Notes: generated by a model not told the origin, from the letters alone. DNA of 48,495 nt from Methanobacteriota archaeon (GCA_005879065.1 VBLU01000083.1:1-48495); one strand, 5' to 3'; positions 14,515 through 22,982 are shown, counted from the stretch's first letter. Numbers and translations are program-made.

Positions 14515-15363
14515 GTGGCCTTATCGATGAAATTAGGTGAGTATCAGGACCTTTACCGAAAACTCGGGACGGTCCAGGACATCGACTTCCTGGCGGAGAA
14601 CTTCGGTTATGACAAAGAGCTCCTCCTCGTCGTCTACACGCAACGGATCGTCCGCGACACGACGAAGAAGTTCTATCGGGTGAAGGCCCAGGCGCGGCGG
14701 CTCGCCTTCATGTGGCAGAACGGGACGAGCCTCCTAGAGATCGCCCGAAGGTTCGATTTTCCGCCGATCCTCACCGCCCTGATGGTGCTGGAGCAGCGGA
14801 GGATCTCCCGCAAGAACTTCTGGAAGATGATCAACGACATCAACGGCATCAAGGACAAGCGCCTGCGACGGGAGCTCGAGGAAGTGAACCGCGCGGACAT
14901 CGTCTACTCTCCCGAGGGAACCGCCCGCCAGTACGCCCGCGGTCGGTGGGGCGAGGCGAAGCTTTCCACTTGGCTCAATGCCCGCGGCCTCCAATATGAG
15001 ACGGAGAAGGACCTCCGCGCGAAGTACGACAAGACCCCGGACATCCTGATGCACAAGCCGCTCGAGATGAACGGATCCCGGAAGTATTGGATTGAATCGA
15101 AGGCGACGTTCGGTGATCCGTATGAGATTCGGCGGCACATCAAGAAGCAGCTCCAGCCGTACAGCGACCTTTTCGGTGACGGCGCGGTCGTATACTGGTT
15201 CGGCTTCGTGGACGATCAGCAGTACGCTCTTCCGGAGGGCGTCGACATCGTCAGCCCGACGTTCTTCGAGACACCGCCGGTTCCCTTCCCGTACGCGCCC
15301 GTAGGGGAGACCCGCATCGAGGATCGGGCCCTTGTTCCCGACGCGGTCGATCTCCCTGAGTGA
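14515..15363 (+). CDS. TPD-family nuclease-like protein (C15orf41/CDIN1 homologue)
   Basis: The 282-residue protein has an N-terminal helix-turn-helix region (GTSLLEIARRFDFPPILTALMVLEQ) and a C-terminal PD-(D/E)xK-like domain: GRWGEAKLSTWL, YDKTPDILMHKPLEMNG and WIESKATFGDPY. The TPD triplet followed by ESK matches the family named for it, whose human member CDIN1 binds codanin-1 and is mutated in congenital dyserythropoietic anaemia. The archaeal role is unknown; nuclease activity is inferred from Glu, Asp and Glu-x-Lys. GTG 14515 or ATG 14527 may be the start. BoxA candidates are CTTTAAGTA (about 14455) and CGCTATTTTG (about 14465). Confidence 0.85.
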   Translation: MALSMKLGEYQDLYRKLGTVQDIDFLAENFGYDKELLLVVYTQRIVRDTTKKFYRVKAQARRLAFMWQNGTSLLEIARRFDFPPILTALMVLEQRRISRKNFWKMINDINGIKDKRLRRELEEVNRADIVYSPEGTARQYARGRWGEAKLSTWLNARGLQYETEKDLRAKYDKTPDILMHKPLEMNGSRKYWIESKATFGDPYEIRRHIKKQLQPYSDLFGDGAVVYWFGFVDDQQYALPEGVDIVSPTFFETPPVPFPYAPVGETRIEDRALVPDAVDLPE

Positions 15364-15376
15364 GCGAGCCCGCAAA

Positions 15377-15386
15377 CGTTTAAGCC
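15377..15386 (+). promoter_or_regulatory. BoxA promoter of aIF1A
   Basis: CGTTTAAGCC, centred 28 nt before the GTG start at 15409, predicts a leaderless mRNA. Confidence 0.55.
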
Positions 15387-15408
15387 TTCCCTCCCCATCG
15401 ACACGGAA

Positions 15409-15714
15409 GTGGCCGAAGAGGAGGTCGTCCGCGTCCGGATGCCGCGTACGAAAGACGGCGAAATCCTCGGCATTGCCGACCAACTTCTCGGGGCGTCCCG
15501 AGTCCGCGTGATGTGTTCCGACGGCAAGAGTCGGCTCGGTCGTATCCCTGGCAAGCTGAAGAAACGGATGTGGATCCGCGAGGGCGATCTCCTCGTGGTC
15601 AAGGTCTGGCAGTTCCAGGATGAAAAGTGCGACATCAAGCACCGCTATACGAAGACCGAGGCGAGCTACATGAGCCGCCGCGGTCTCATCCCGAAATCGA
15701 TCAACGTCTTCTGA
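15409..15714 (+). CDS. eif1a: Translation initiation factor aIF1A
   Basis: aIF1A binds the ribosomal A site and helps start-codon selection. The 101-residue protein is a single OB fold with the expected blocks: RVRMPRTKDGEILGIADQLLGASRV (written here only in part), CSDGKSRLGRIPGKLKKRMWIREGDLLVVKVW and DEKCDIKHRYTKTEASYMSRRG. The start is GTG, 28 nt after its BoxA. With rio1 and the KH gene it forms the conserved archaeal small-subunit/initiation cluster. Confidence 0.95.
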   Translation: MAEEEVVRVRMPRTKDGEILGIADQLLGASRVRVMCSDGKSRLGRIPGKLKKRMWIREGDLLVVKVWQFQDEKCDIKHRYTKTEASYMSRRGLIPKSINVF

Positions 15715-15759
15715 CGCCCACAAAGCTCTTAGTCGACCCGGTCGTTCGTTTTCGCATCG

Positions 15760-16524
15760 ATGTTCGACGACCGACAGATGAGGCACCTCGAAACCCAGGT
15801 CGACGCCCTCCGGATGAAGCAAAAGGACTCGGCGACCCGCAAGACATACGACCAGGTCTTCGACCAGGCCGCGCTCCTGACCATCGCGTCCCTGATCAGC
15901 GACGGGGTGATTTCGACCCTGGACTATCCCGTGAGTACGGGGAAGGAGGCGAACGTCTTCCATGCGACGGACGCTGCCGGCCGCGCGAAGGCCCTCAAGA
16001 TTTATCGCATCAACACGGCGACCTTCCGGAACATTGCCCTGTACATCGAAGGCGATCCCCGGTTCAAACGCGTGAAACGGGCGACGAAGCCGACGATTTT
16101 CGCCTGGGCCCAGAAGGAATACAAGAACCTGGTGCGCATGGAGGATGCCGGCGTTCGCGTCCCGACCCCGGAACGGGTCCTCGACAACGTGTTGGTCATG
16201 GCATATATCGGGGACGAGACCACGCCCGCTCCTTCCCTCCGCGAAGTGGCTTTGGAATCGCCCGCGGCCGTGTACCAGGACGTCGTCGCGAACTTGCGCG
16301 CGATCCGGAAGTCGCGGCTCGTCCACGCGGACATGAGCGAATACAATCTCCTCTGGTGGCAGGACCGCGTCGTCGTGATCGACGTCGGTCAGGCGGTGCC
16401 CCTGGATCATCCCCATGCGGAGGAATGGTTTCGCCGGGACGTCGCGAACATTGCTCGGTTCTTCAAACGCCTTCGGGTCGACACCACCCCGGCCTCCCTC
16501 GAGCAGGCGATCCTGCAGGACTGA
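15760..16524 (+). CDS. rio1: RIO1 atypical protein kinase/ATPase
   Basis: Rio1 acts in late small-subunit maturation. The nucleotide-binding loop is STGKEANVFHA, the ATP-binding Lys is in ALKIYRI, the catalytic loop is HADMSEYNLLWW, and the metal-binding Asp is in VVIDVGQAVPLDHP. The 254-residue length is typical of archaeal Rio1, without C-terminal extension. The N-terminal 30 residues (LETQVDALRMKQKDSATRKTYDQ) match the flexible RIO1 lead segment. The KH gene starts 1 nt after its stop. Confidence 0.95.
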   Translation: MFDDRQMRHLETQVDALRMKQKDSATRKTYDQVFDQAALLTIASLISDGVISTLDYPVSTGKEANVFHATDAAGRAKALKIYRINTATFRNIALYIEGDPRFKRVKRATKPTIFAWAQKEYKNLVRMEDAGVRVPTPERVLDNVLVMAYIGDETTPAPSLREVALESPAAVYQDVVANLRAIRKSRLVHADMSEYNLLWWQDRVVVIDVGQAVPLDHPHAEEWFRRDVANIARFFKRLRVDTTPASLEQAILQD

Positions 16525-16525
16525 C

Positions 16526-17062
16526 ATGTTGTACGCTCGAATTCCTGCGGAACGGCTTGGCGTCCTCATTGGCCCGGATGGCGTGACGAAGCAGCGGCTC
16601 CAGCAGTCGACCGGGACACGGATCGCGGTTGACTCCATGAGTGGCGAGGTGACGATCGACGAGACCGGCGCGTCGGATCCGGTGCTGGCCCTGAAGGCCC
16701 GCGATATCGTCCATGCGATGGCTCGCGGCTTTTCGGAGGACCGCGCGTTCCGCCTCCTCGACGAAGACGCGTACCTGGAGGTCCTCGACATCAAGGATTT
16801 CGCCCATTCGAAGAACCGGGTCGCCCAGATTCGGGCCCGCCTGATCGGGACGCGGGGGAAGACTCGGCGCATCATTGAGGAGCTGACCGGCGTCGACGTG
16901 AGCGTGTGGGGACACACCATCGCCCTGATCGGAGGCACCTTCGAGATGGTCATCGCCCGGGACGCGGTCATCATGCTCCTCCGGGGCAGCGAGCACAAGA
17001 CCGTATACCGATTCCTCGAACGAAAACGGGCGGACCTCAAAGCCTATCAGATGGGATTCTAG
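16526..17062 (+). CDS. KH-domain rRNA processing protein (Pno1/Dim2-like)
   Basis: The archaeal homologue of Pno1/Dim2 (Krr1 family), which binds the 3' end of small-subunit rRNA. The 178-residue protein has two KH domains: the first with IPAERLGVLIGPDGVTKQRLQ (GxxG is GPDG), the second with ARLIGTRGKTRRIIEELTGVDVSVW (GTRG). The tail EHKTVYRFLERKRADLK is conserved. ATG 16526 follows the rio1 stop (16522-16524) by 1 nt, so it is translationally coupled. Confidence 0.93.
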   Translation: MLYARIPAERLGVLIGPDGVTKQRLQQSTGTRIAVDSMSGEVTIDETGASDPVLALKARDIVHAMARGFSEDRAFRLLDEDAYLEVLDIKDFAHSKNRVAQIRARLIGTRGKTRRIIEELTGVDVSVWGHTIALIGGTFEMVIARDAVIMLLRGSEHKTVYRFLERKRADLKAYQMGF

Positions 17063-17121
17063 GTTCTCCTGCCAAACTCGCGAGGCTCTTCGGACGCTCG
17101 ACCGACCGCCTTCGGATAATT

Positions 17122-17130
17122 GTTATATAA
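17122..17130 (+). promoter_or_regulatory. BoxA promoter of ppdK
   Basis: GTTATATAA is one of the strongest TATA elements in the window. Transcription would begin near 17152, ahead of the CTG at 17162 and well before the first in-frame ATG at 17204. Confidence 0.65.
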
Positions 17131-17161
17131 CGCTCGAGACTACTGCGATAGGGGTCCTGGG

Positions 17162-20062
17162 CTGCCGAAGTACGTCTACCTGTTCGAGGAGGGAGACGCC
17201 ACCATGCGGGACCTGCTCGGCGGCAAGGGCGCCGGGCTCGCGGAGATGACCCGGCTCGGCCTTCCGGTCCCGCCGGGCTTTACGATCACGACGAAGGCCT
17301 GCAATGCATACGCGCGGAGCGGCCGTTTTCCGCCCGGCCTCTGGAAGCAGGTGGAGGACGGACTCTCGACCGTCGAGGCCAAGATCGGCCGTCGCTTTGG
17401 CGATCCCACGAACCCGTTGCTCGTCTCCGTCCGGTCCGGCGCGAAGTTCTCGATGCCCGGGATGATGGACACGGTCCTCAACTTGGGTCTGAACGACGCG
17501 ACCGTGGAAACGCTCGCGCGAGTCTCGAACGCCCGGTTCGCATGGGACGCCTACCGTCGGCTCATCGCGATGTTCGGTCGGATCGTGAAGGACATCGACG
17601 GACGAGCATTTGAGGCGATCTTGGAGGACCACAAAGGCAGGGCCGGCGCAAAGAAAGATACCGACCTGTCTGCCGAAGAGCTGATCGGAGTCGTCGGGGA
17701 TTTCAAGCGATTGTACGCGGACCGGGTGGCCGAGGAGTTTCCACAGGGTCCGAAGGAGCAGCTGCAACAGGCGATTGCCGCCGTCTTCCGGTCGTGGAAC
17801 GGGAAGCGGGCCGTAGACTACCGAAACTTCAACAAGATCCCGCATGACCTCGGGACCGCTGCGAACGTCCAGACGATGGTCTTCGGGAACATGGGATCCG
17901 ATTCCGGCACGGGCGTGGCCTTCACCCGGAACCCGTCGACCGGTGAGAAGCAGTTGTATGGGGAATTTCTCCCGAATGCGCAGGGCGAGGATGTCGTCGC
18001 TGGCATCCGCACCCCGATGACGATCGCGCAGCTCCGAGAGACCTTCCCCGCCGTATATGAACAATTCACGGACGTCGCCGAGCTGCTCGAGAAGCACTAC
18101 CGCGACGTACAGGATATCGAATTCACCGTGGAACGCGGAAAGCTATGGATGCTGCAGACGCGGACCGGGAAGCGGTCAGCCAAGGCCGCCGTAAAGATCG
18201 CGGTCGACATGGCCCGTGAGGGCTTGGTGACGAAACAGGAAGCCATCCTCCGCGTCGAGCCGATGCATGTGGTGCAGCTCCTCCTTCCGCAGTTTGACGA
18301 GCGCGCCAAGGTCGGTGCTCGGAAGGAAGGACGTTATCTGACACGCGGTCTCAACGCCTCGCCGGGAGCCGCCGCGGGATTCGCGACGTTCGATCCGGAC
18401 GAAGCCGAGTCGATGGGCCGGGATCAGAAGAAGCCGGTCATCCTGGTCCGCCTGGAGACCTCTCCCGATGACGTCCACGGCATCCTCCACGCGAAGGGAG
18501 TCCTCACCGCGCGGGGAGGGGCCACGAGTCATGCCGCCGTCGTCACGCGGGGTCTCGGGATCCCGTGTGTGACCGGGTGCGAGTCCATCTCCGTCGATTA
18601 CGACGCGGCCCAGTTCCGCGTCGGCGAGAAGATCGTCCATCGCGGGGATTTCGTCTCGATCGACGGAAGTACGGGGGAGGTGTTCGAAGGCCGAATCCCG
18701 ACGATTGATCCGGACTTCACGAAAGAGGCGGACTTGCAGGCGCTCCTTGGGTGGGCGGACGAAGAACGGCGCCTCCAGGTGTGGGCCAATGCGGATTATC
18801 CTCGCGATGCGGAGCGCGCCCGGCAATTCGGCGCGCAGGGGATTGGCCTGGACCGGACGGAGCACATGTTCATGGAGACGGACCGGCTCGATATCGTCCA
18901 CGAGATGATCCTCGCTGCGCCGGACTATCGACGGGTCTCCCGCGAGATGCGGGCACTCAAGTCCGAAATCGAGACCGCGAAGGACGAGAAGCGGGACGCC
19001 CTTTCGAAACGCGTCGCCCTCCTGGAACCGGTGCTTGGGGATCTCTCCCGGCGATACCTGGGCTCTTTGGAGAAGCTCGGTGGCCTGCAGAAGGAGGATT
19101 TCATCGGCATCCTCCGGGCGATGCAAGGACTCCCGGTGATCATCCGCCTGATCGATCCGCCCCTCCATGAGTTCCTTCCGAAGTACGAGAGCCTGCTCGT
19201 CCAAGTGACAAAGCTCACATTGGCACGGGGCAACCCGGACGTGCTTATCCACAACGCTCATTCGGACGAAGACAAGGCATTCGTCGAGGAGGTCACGAAG
19301 GCGGGAGACGGGGATGTTCGCCGCGGAATCGAGGTGCTCCTACCGGGGAAGCAGGTCCTTCTCGAGGCCGTCGCCGCGAACCGGGAATCCAACCCGATGT
19401 TGGGCCTTCGGGGATGCCGCCTCGGGATTACCTTCCCCGAGATTACGGAGATGCAGGTCCGGGCCATCTTCGAGGCCTCCTGCGCGCTCACCAAAGAAGG
19501 CGTCGTTGTGAAGCCGGAGATCATGATCCCCCTGGCGGGTCATGTGAACGAGCTGAAGATCGAGAGGGACGCGCTCGAGGCAGAGGCGAAGAAGGTCATG
19601 GAACGAGAGGGCGTTTCCATACCCTACAAATTCGGGACGATGATCGAGCTCCCGAGGGCAGCGCTCACGGCGGACGAGATCGCGAAGCACGCGGAGTTCT
19701 TTTCCTTCGGGACGAACGATCTCACGCAGACAACGTTTGGATATTCCCGTGACGACGCGGAAAGCAAGTTCCTCCTCGATTTCGTGGATCGGGGAATCCT
19801 GCCCTTCAATCCATTCCAGACCCTCGACCGAGAGGGCGTCGGCCAGCTCATGCGGATGTGTGTGCAAAAGGGCCGGAAGGTCCGCAAGGACCTGGAGGTC
19901 GGGATTTGCGGCGAGCACGGTGGCGATCCCTCGAGCATCGAACTTTGCCACACGCTCGGTCTTACCTATGTGTCCTGCTCGCCCTTTCGAGTTCCGGTCG
20001 CCCGCCTGGCAGCCGCCCATGCAAAGCTTCGAGAAGAGGTCAGCGAATTCGGGGATCGCTGA
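17162..20062 (+). CDS. ppdK: Pyruvate, phosphate dikinase, probable CTG start
   Basis: Converts pyruvate, ATP and phosphate to PEP, AMP and PPi, or the reverse. Domains: ATP-grasp (RNLLGGKGAGLAEM type, SMPGMMDTVLNLGLND, GTGVAFTRNPSTGE), phosphohistidine domain (RGGATSHAAVVTRG, His about 457) and PEP-binding barrel (GLDRTEHMF, GICGEHGGDPSSIELC, Cys about 916). About 966 residues, longer than the usual 870-900; a charged coiled-coil insert at about 590-640 accounts for much of this. Family N-termini begin just before YVYLFEEG. The only upstream candidates are TTG 17120, inside the BoxA, and CTG 17162 with an AGGGG 6 nt before it, so I use CTG. Confidence 0.93.
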   Translation: MPKYVYLFEEGDATMRDLLGGKGAGLAEMTRLGLPVPPGFTITTKACNAYARSGRFPPGLWKQVEDGLSTVEAKIGRRFGDPTNPLLVSVRSGAKFSMPGMMDTVLNLGLNDATVETLARVSNARFAWDAYRRLIAMFGRIVKDIDGRAFEAILEDHKGRAGAKKDTDLSAEELIGVVGDFKRLYADRVAEEFPQGPKEQLQQAIAAVFRSWNGKRAVDYRNFNKIPHDLGTAANVQTMVFGNMGSDSGTGVAFTRNPSTGEKQLYGEFLPNAQGEDVVAGIRTPMTIAQLRETFPAVYEQFTDVAELLEKHYRDVQDIEFTVERGKLWMLQTRTGKRSAKAAVKIAVDMAREGLVTKQEAILRVEPMHVVQLLLPQFDERAKVGARKEGRYLTRGLNASPGAAAGFATFDPDEAESMGRDQKKPVILVRLETSPDDVHGILHAKGVLTARGGATSHAAVVTRGLGIPCVTGCESISVDYDAAQFRVGEKIVHRGDFVSIDGSTGEVFEGRIPTIDPDFTKEADLQALLGWADEERRLQVWANADYPRDAERARQFGAQGIGLDRTEHMFMETDRLDIVHEMILAAPDYRRVSREMRALKSEIETAKDEKRDALSKRVALLEPVLGDLSRRYLGSLEKLGGLQKEDFIGILRAMQGLPVIIRLIDPPLHEFLPKYESLLVQVTKLTLARGNPDVLIHNAHSDEDKAFVEEVTKAGDGDVRRGIEVLLPGKQVLLEAVAANRESNPMLGLRGCRLGITFPEITEMQVRAIFEASCALTKEGVVVKPEIMIPLAGHVNELKIERDALEAEAKKVMEREGVSIPYKFGTMIELPRAALTADEIAKHAEFFSFGTNDLTQTTFGYSRDDAESKFLLDFVDRGILPFNPFQTLDREGVGQLMRMCVQKGRKVRKDLEVGICGEHGGDPSSIELCHTLGLTYVSCSPFRVPVARLAAAHAKLREEVSEFGDR

Positions 20063-20074
20063 CCGGGTGGCATT

Positions 20075-20860
20075 GTGGCAGGCGTCGCAGACTCGCCCTA
20101 TTTCTTGATCGTCCTGCTGGTTTCTGCGTTCACGATGCCCCTCGTGTTCGTGGCCGTAATTCGGAACACGGCTCGACAGGCAAGGGAGCCCTGGAGGCTT
20201 GTCCTCAAGGCCTTCTTTTGGGGCGCCGTGTTCAGCGTGATCATCGCGATCATCTTCAGCCTCGTCCTCAGCGCCACGCTCGGTCAAGTTGGACCGTTGA
20301 ACGAATTCCTCGCCCGGCGTCTCCATGACCCCGACGTTGTCTACCTCGTCGTGGGGGCCGTGATTGTCGCGCCGATCGTGGAGGAGGCGGCCAAGGGTCT
20401 CGGGGTCCGAGCTGGCAGGCCGGAAATCCAGAAACTGCTCGATGGCCTCGTTTATGGAGCTGCGGCAGGCCTCGGATTCTCCGCGACGGAGAACCTCTTC
20501 TATGGGATCGCAAGGTTGTTAGAAAGCGGCCCCACCGCTTCCCTAGTGGAGATTTTGATCCGATCGTTCTCCTCCTCTCTGCTCCACGCGAGCTCGACCG
20601 CGGTTTTCGGATACGGTCTCGCGAAGACCTGGCTCGTGCGTCGCGCTTGGGCCTTCGTCCCTTACTATCTGACCGCCGTGATCATGCATGCGGTCTTCAA
20701 CCTCGTTGCGGTCCTCGGAGAGTTGTACGCGACTCAATATGGGGATTTGGGAAGGCTGGTCAGCTTCGTGGTCGGGGTTTCCTTCGCGGTCGTGGCGATC
20801 ACGCTTGTACGAATCAAGCTGCGCTCTCGGACGCACCGGGATGTAAGGGGTGACGGATGA
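20075..20860 (+). CDS. PrsW-like intramembrane metalloprotease
   Basis: Integral membrane protein of 261 residues with about eight hydrophobic helices. The PrsW/CAAX-protease-type motifs are visible: PIVEEAAKGLG (the catalytic Glu pair), YGAAAGLGFSATENLFY, LLHASSTAVFGYGLA and the His of IMHAVFNLV. In Bacillus, PrsW cleaves an anti-sigma factor; archaeal substrates are unknown. The start is GTG 20075, 12 nt after ppdK. It overlaps the next gene by ATGA (20857-20860), so the two are translationally coupled. Confidence 0.88.
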   Translation: MAGVADSPYFLIVLLVSAFTMPLVFVAVIRNTARQAREPWRLVLKAFFWGAVFSVIIAIIFSLVLSATLGQVGPLNEFLARRLHDPDVVYLVVGAVIVAPIVEEAAKGLGVRAGRPEIQKLLDGLVYGAAAGLGFSATENLFYGIARLLESGPTASLVEILIRSFSSSLLHASSTAVFGYGLAKTWLVRRAWAFVPYYLTAVIMHAVFNLVAVLGELYATQYGDLGRLVSFVVGVSFAVVAITLVRIKLRSRTHRDVRGDG

Positions 20861-21522
20861 TTCGGGATCTTGCGATTGGGCATCGCACGGTCCGGATCTC
20901 GAAGATTCTGTGTGTGGCCCGCAACTACGCGGATCATGCTAAGGAAATGGGCACCCCCGTTCCGAACCAGCCGATCTTCTTCCTCAAACCGACAACTGCG
21001 CTGCTTCTTGGAGGCGGGACGATCCTGATCCCACCGGAATCGATGCGGGTCGAGGTCGAGACCGAGCTCGCGGTCATCCTGAATGAGGGAGGCCGCGACA
21101 TTTCGAGCGCCTCCGCGATGGACCACGTCGCTGGATATTCCGTGTTCTTCGACATCACAGCGCGGGACCTGCAAGCGAAGGCCCGGGAGGAAGGTTCCCC
21201 ATGGACCGCTGCGAAAGGGTTCGACACCTTTGCTCCGGTATCGGAGGCCGTCGCCGCAGATCCGGACCTCGATCCACACCGGCTTCCGATTCGCCTTCGT
21301 GTGAATGGCGCCGTGCGGCAAGATTCGAACACGAACCAAATGGTGTTCCGGATCCCGCAGCTCATTGAGGCGGCCTCCCGGATCATGACCTTGGAAGTCG
21401 GAGACGTGATCGCGACCGGAACCCCCGCGGGGGTGTGGCCGATCCGCCCCGGCGATGTCCTCGAAGCGGAGATTCCGCGGGTTGGAACCTTGCGGTGCAC
21501 GGTCGCGGCGCGAAATCGTTAA
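20857..21522 (+). CDS. Fumarylacetoacetate hydrolase family protein (FAHD1-like)
   Basis: Likely an acylpyruvase or oxaloacetate decarboxylase. Key blocks: ILCVARNYADHAKEMG, FFLKPTTALL, the metal site in VEVETELAVILNEGGRDI (Glu-x-Glu) with an Asp in YSVFFDITARDLQ, KGFDTFAPVSE and the glycine-rich VIATGTPAGVWPIRPGD. The 221-residue length is normal for the single-domain FAHD1 class. It is coupled to the PrsW gene by a 4-nt overlap. The precise substrate cannot be told. Next to ppdK, a role in pyruvate/oxaloacetate metabolism is attractive (inference). Confidence 0.9.
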   Translation: MIRDLAIGHRTVRISKILCVARNYADHAKEMGTPVPNQPIFFLKPTTALLLGGGTILIPPESMRVEVETELAVILNEGGRDISSASAMDHVAGYSVFFDITARDLQAKAREEGSPWTAAKGFDTFAPVSEAVAADPDLDPHRLPIRLRVNGAVRQDSNTNQMVFRIPQLIEAASRIMTLEVGDVIATGTPAGVWPIRPGDVLEAEIPRVGTLRCTVAARNR

Positions 21523-21550
21523 CTATCAGGCACTGCCTCCATGTGCGCGC

Positions 21551-22021
21551 ATGCGATTTCGCTTCGAGATGGTGGGGGATGTCTACTCGAAGCATAAGGA
21601 GTCGTTCAAGCGCCTCCTAGCGAAGCATGGACTCCGATGGAGGGGGAGCCTAGACCGACCGTTCTGGGCGAGCGGCACGGAGCGCGTCACCGCCGTCTTC
21701 GATCGGGACGAGGAACGGGACCTTCTGCGAAGCGCAGCACTCGTCTGGGAGAGCGCGGGGAAGTCACGCCTCCTGGAGGACCTGAAAGCGTGGGCATGGG
21801 AAGCCGGGGCGAAGGCTGTGGAAGACCAATCTCCGTCGGCCGAGGACGTGACCGACGAGGTCGAGCAAGCCCTTCGGTACTGGGACATCGTCTGGAAACC
21901 TAACGAAGATTGGTTGAAGGCCCAAGGCCGACCCAGGGCCTGGATCGAGGCGGACGTCAAGCGGTGGAAGCAACAGCGACAAGAACGTCGACGGGAGCTC
22001 GTGGGCCAAGCGACCGACTAG
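21551..22021 (+). CDS. Hypothetical protein, possibly leaderless
   Basis: A 156-residue protein with an N-terminal RFRFEMVGDVYSKHKESFKRLLAKHGL segment (written in part), a middle acidic region and a very basic, Trp-rich end (WIEADVKRWKQQRQERRREL). It is rich in Trp (WRGS, FWAS, VWES, AWAWEAG, YWDIVW). No catalytic motif or membrane segment is visible. ATG 21551 lies 28 nt after a BoxA-like GTTAACTATC (about 21519-21528). It converges with the zinc-ribbon ORF at 22018, overlapping by 4 nt. The family is not recognised. Confidence 0.65.
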   Translation: MRFRFEMVGDVYSKHKESFKRLLAKHGLRWRGSLDRPFWASGTERVTAVFDRDEERDLLRSAALVWESAGKSRLLEDLKAWAWEAGAKAVEDQSPSAEDVTDEVEQALRYWDIVWKPNEDWLKAQGRPRAWIEADVKRWKQQRQERRRELVGQATD

Positions 22022-22281
22022 AACGCCGCGATGGAACGAACCTCGAGCGAATCGTAACAGTCGAAACAATATCCTTGGCGTCGATCATCCGGGAGGAGGA
22101 CGATGCGGGTGTGGCATTTTCGACACCGGGCCTCTCGGTCGCCTCCATCGGAAATGCGCCGTAAATCTGGACGAAGCTTCCATGAAATCGTACACGCCTC
22201 CCGAGCCGGTCCCCGCGCGGCACGGAGCCGTCGCACTCTATAAAAACGTTGTGCGGGCCAGGCTACGGCGCGTCTCAACAA
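22018..22281 (-). CDS. Candidate zinc-ribbon protein, start unclear
   Basis: The C-terminal part has a clear two-knuckle ribbon: CRKCHTRIVLLPDDRRQGYCFDC (written with Cys pairs 17 residues apart), then a short tail YDSLEVRSIAAF. The N-terminal part is Arg-rich and unconvincing. The frame is open to TTG 22281, but a good minus-strand BoxA (CGTTTTTATAG, 22238-22248) lies inside it, which would start transcription near 22216. No ATG, GTG or TTG follows in frame after that point; an ATG at 22183 is in another frame. Either a rare start codon or a frameshift is present. Treat the 5' end as unknown. Confidence 0.4.
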   Translation of the reverse strand: MLRRAVAWPAQRFYRVRRLRAARGPAREACTISWKLRPDLRRISDGGDREARCRKCHTRIVLLPDDRRQGYCFDCYDSLEVRSIAAF

Positions 22282-22304
22282 CGGTTTAATGCTCAGCCCG
22301 ACCG

Positions 22305-22834
22305 TTGTCCCCGGTCTTGCTCACCGGCTTCGTAACATTCGAAGGCATTGATGGTTCCGGGAAGACCACTGTCGAGGCGTCGAAGAGGACGCGAACGCAA
22401 TCACGGAGTCATTCCTGTTTCTCGCAGATCGTTCGGCCCACATCCCGCAGATCCGCTCCCATCTCGAGAAGGGCGACCTGGTCCTCTGCGACCGGTACGC
22501 GGACTCCACGTACGCATACCAGGGCGCACGATTGGTCGGCGTCATTCCGGATCCGATTCGGTTCCTGCAGAATGCGAGTCGAGGATGGCTTCTGTCCCCC
22601 GATCTCACGATCCTCCTCCGAGTCTCCCCGGAACTCGGGATGGAACGGATTAAGGATCGACCGACGAAGATCCGGTTCGAAGACCTCGCCCTCCTTCGTC
22701 GGGTCGCGGCGAACTACGACCGACTCGCGAGGTCCCGTCGCTTTGCCGTCCTCGACGGCGCTCGGTCCGCGGACGTCGTCAGCGACGACGCGATTTCGGC
22801 GATCGAGAAGCGGCTCGGCCGCGGGCGAACATGA
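22305..22834 (+). pseudogene. tmk: dTMP kinase, disrupted by an internal deletion with frameshift
   Basis: Thymidylate kinase phosphorylates dTMP to dTDP. The first 23 residues are intact and end in the P-loop: GFVTFEGIDGSGKTTV. The rest of the protein is in another frame from about 22376: EEDANAITESFLFLADRSAH, LEKGDLVLCDRYADSTYAYQGARL (DRY motif), ILLRVSPELGMERI and the C-terminus to 22834. The segment that normally links them (core helix and the TREP-type motif, about 27-30 residues) is missing near 22370-22380. As read, no functional protein is made. The start is TTG 22305 or 22317, after BoxA GGTTTAATG (22283-22291 region). An essential gene, so an assembly error is a serious alternative. 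Confidence 0.8.
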
Positions 22835-22982
22835 CGTTTGGGCGTTTCACCATCAACGCCTTCCTCAGAAGAAAGGCACGAGCGAAGACCGCGGCAGTCT
22901 CGAGATCGCCCCGTTCCAATTCGAGGAGGAACGCCTTCCCGAACAGGACGTGAAGGGTCTCATTCGCCTTCCCGGTCGACAT
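22779..22982 (-). CDS. Doubtful 67-residue ORF between tmk and herA
   Basis: ATG 22980-22982 opens MSTGKANETLHVLFGKAF, continuing with LELERGDLETAAVFARAFLL and an Arg-rich end. Third codon positions are strongly GC-biased like real genes here, and a BoxA-like element on the minus strand (about 23089-23097, shared with herA) lies upstream. Against it, 56 nt overlap the tmk 3' end in antisense, the predicted leader would be long, and no family is recognised. The Arg-rich tail is antisense to tmk. Low confidence. Confidence 0.3.
   Translation of the reverse strand: MSTGKANETLHVLFGKAFLLELERGDLETAAVFARAFLLRKALMVKRPNVMFARGRAASRSPKSRRR

Noticed and set aside
14734..17040. Long open frame on the minus strand
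   Set aside because: It is antisense to the TPD, aIF1A, rio1 and KH genes; its openness follows from their codon bias.
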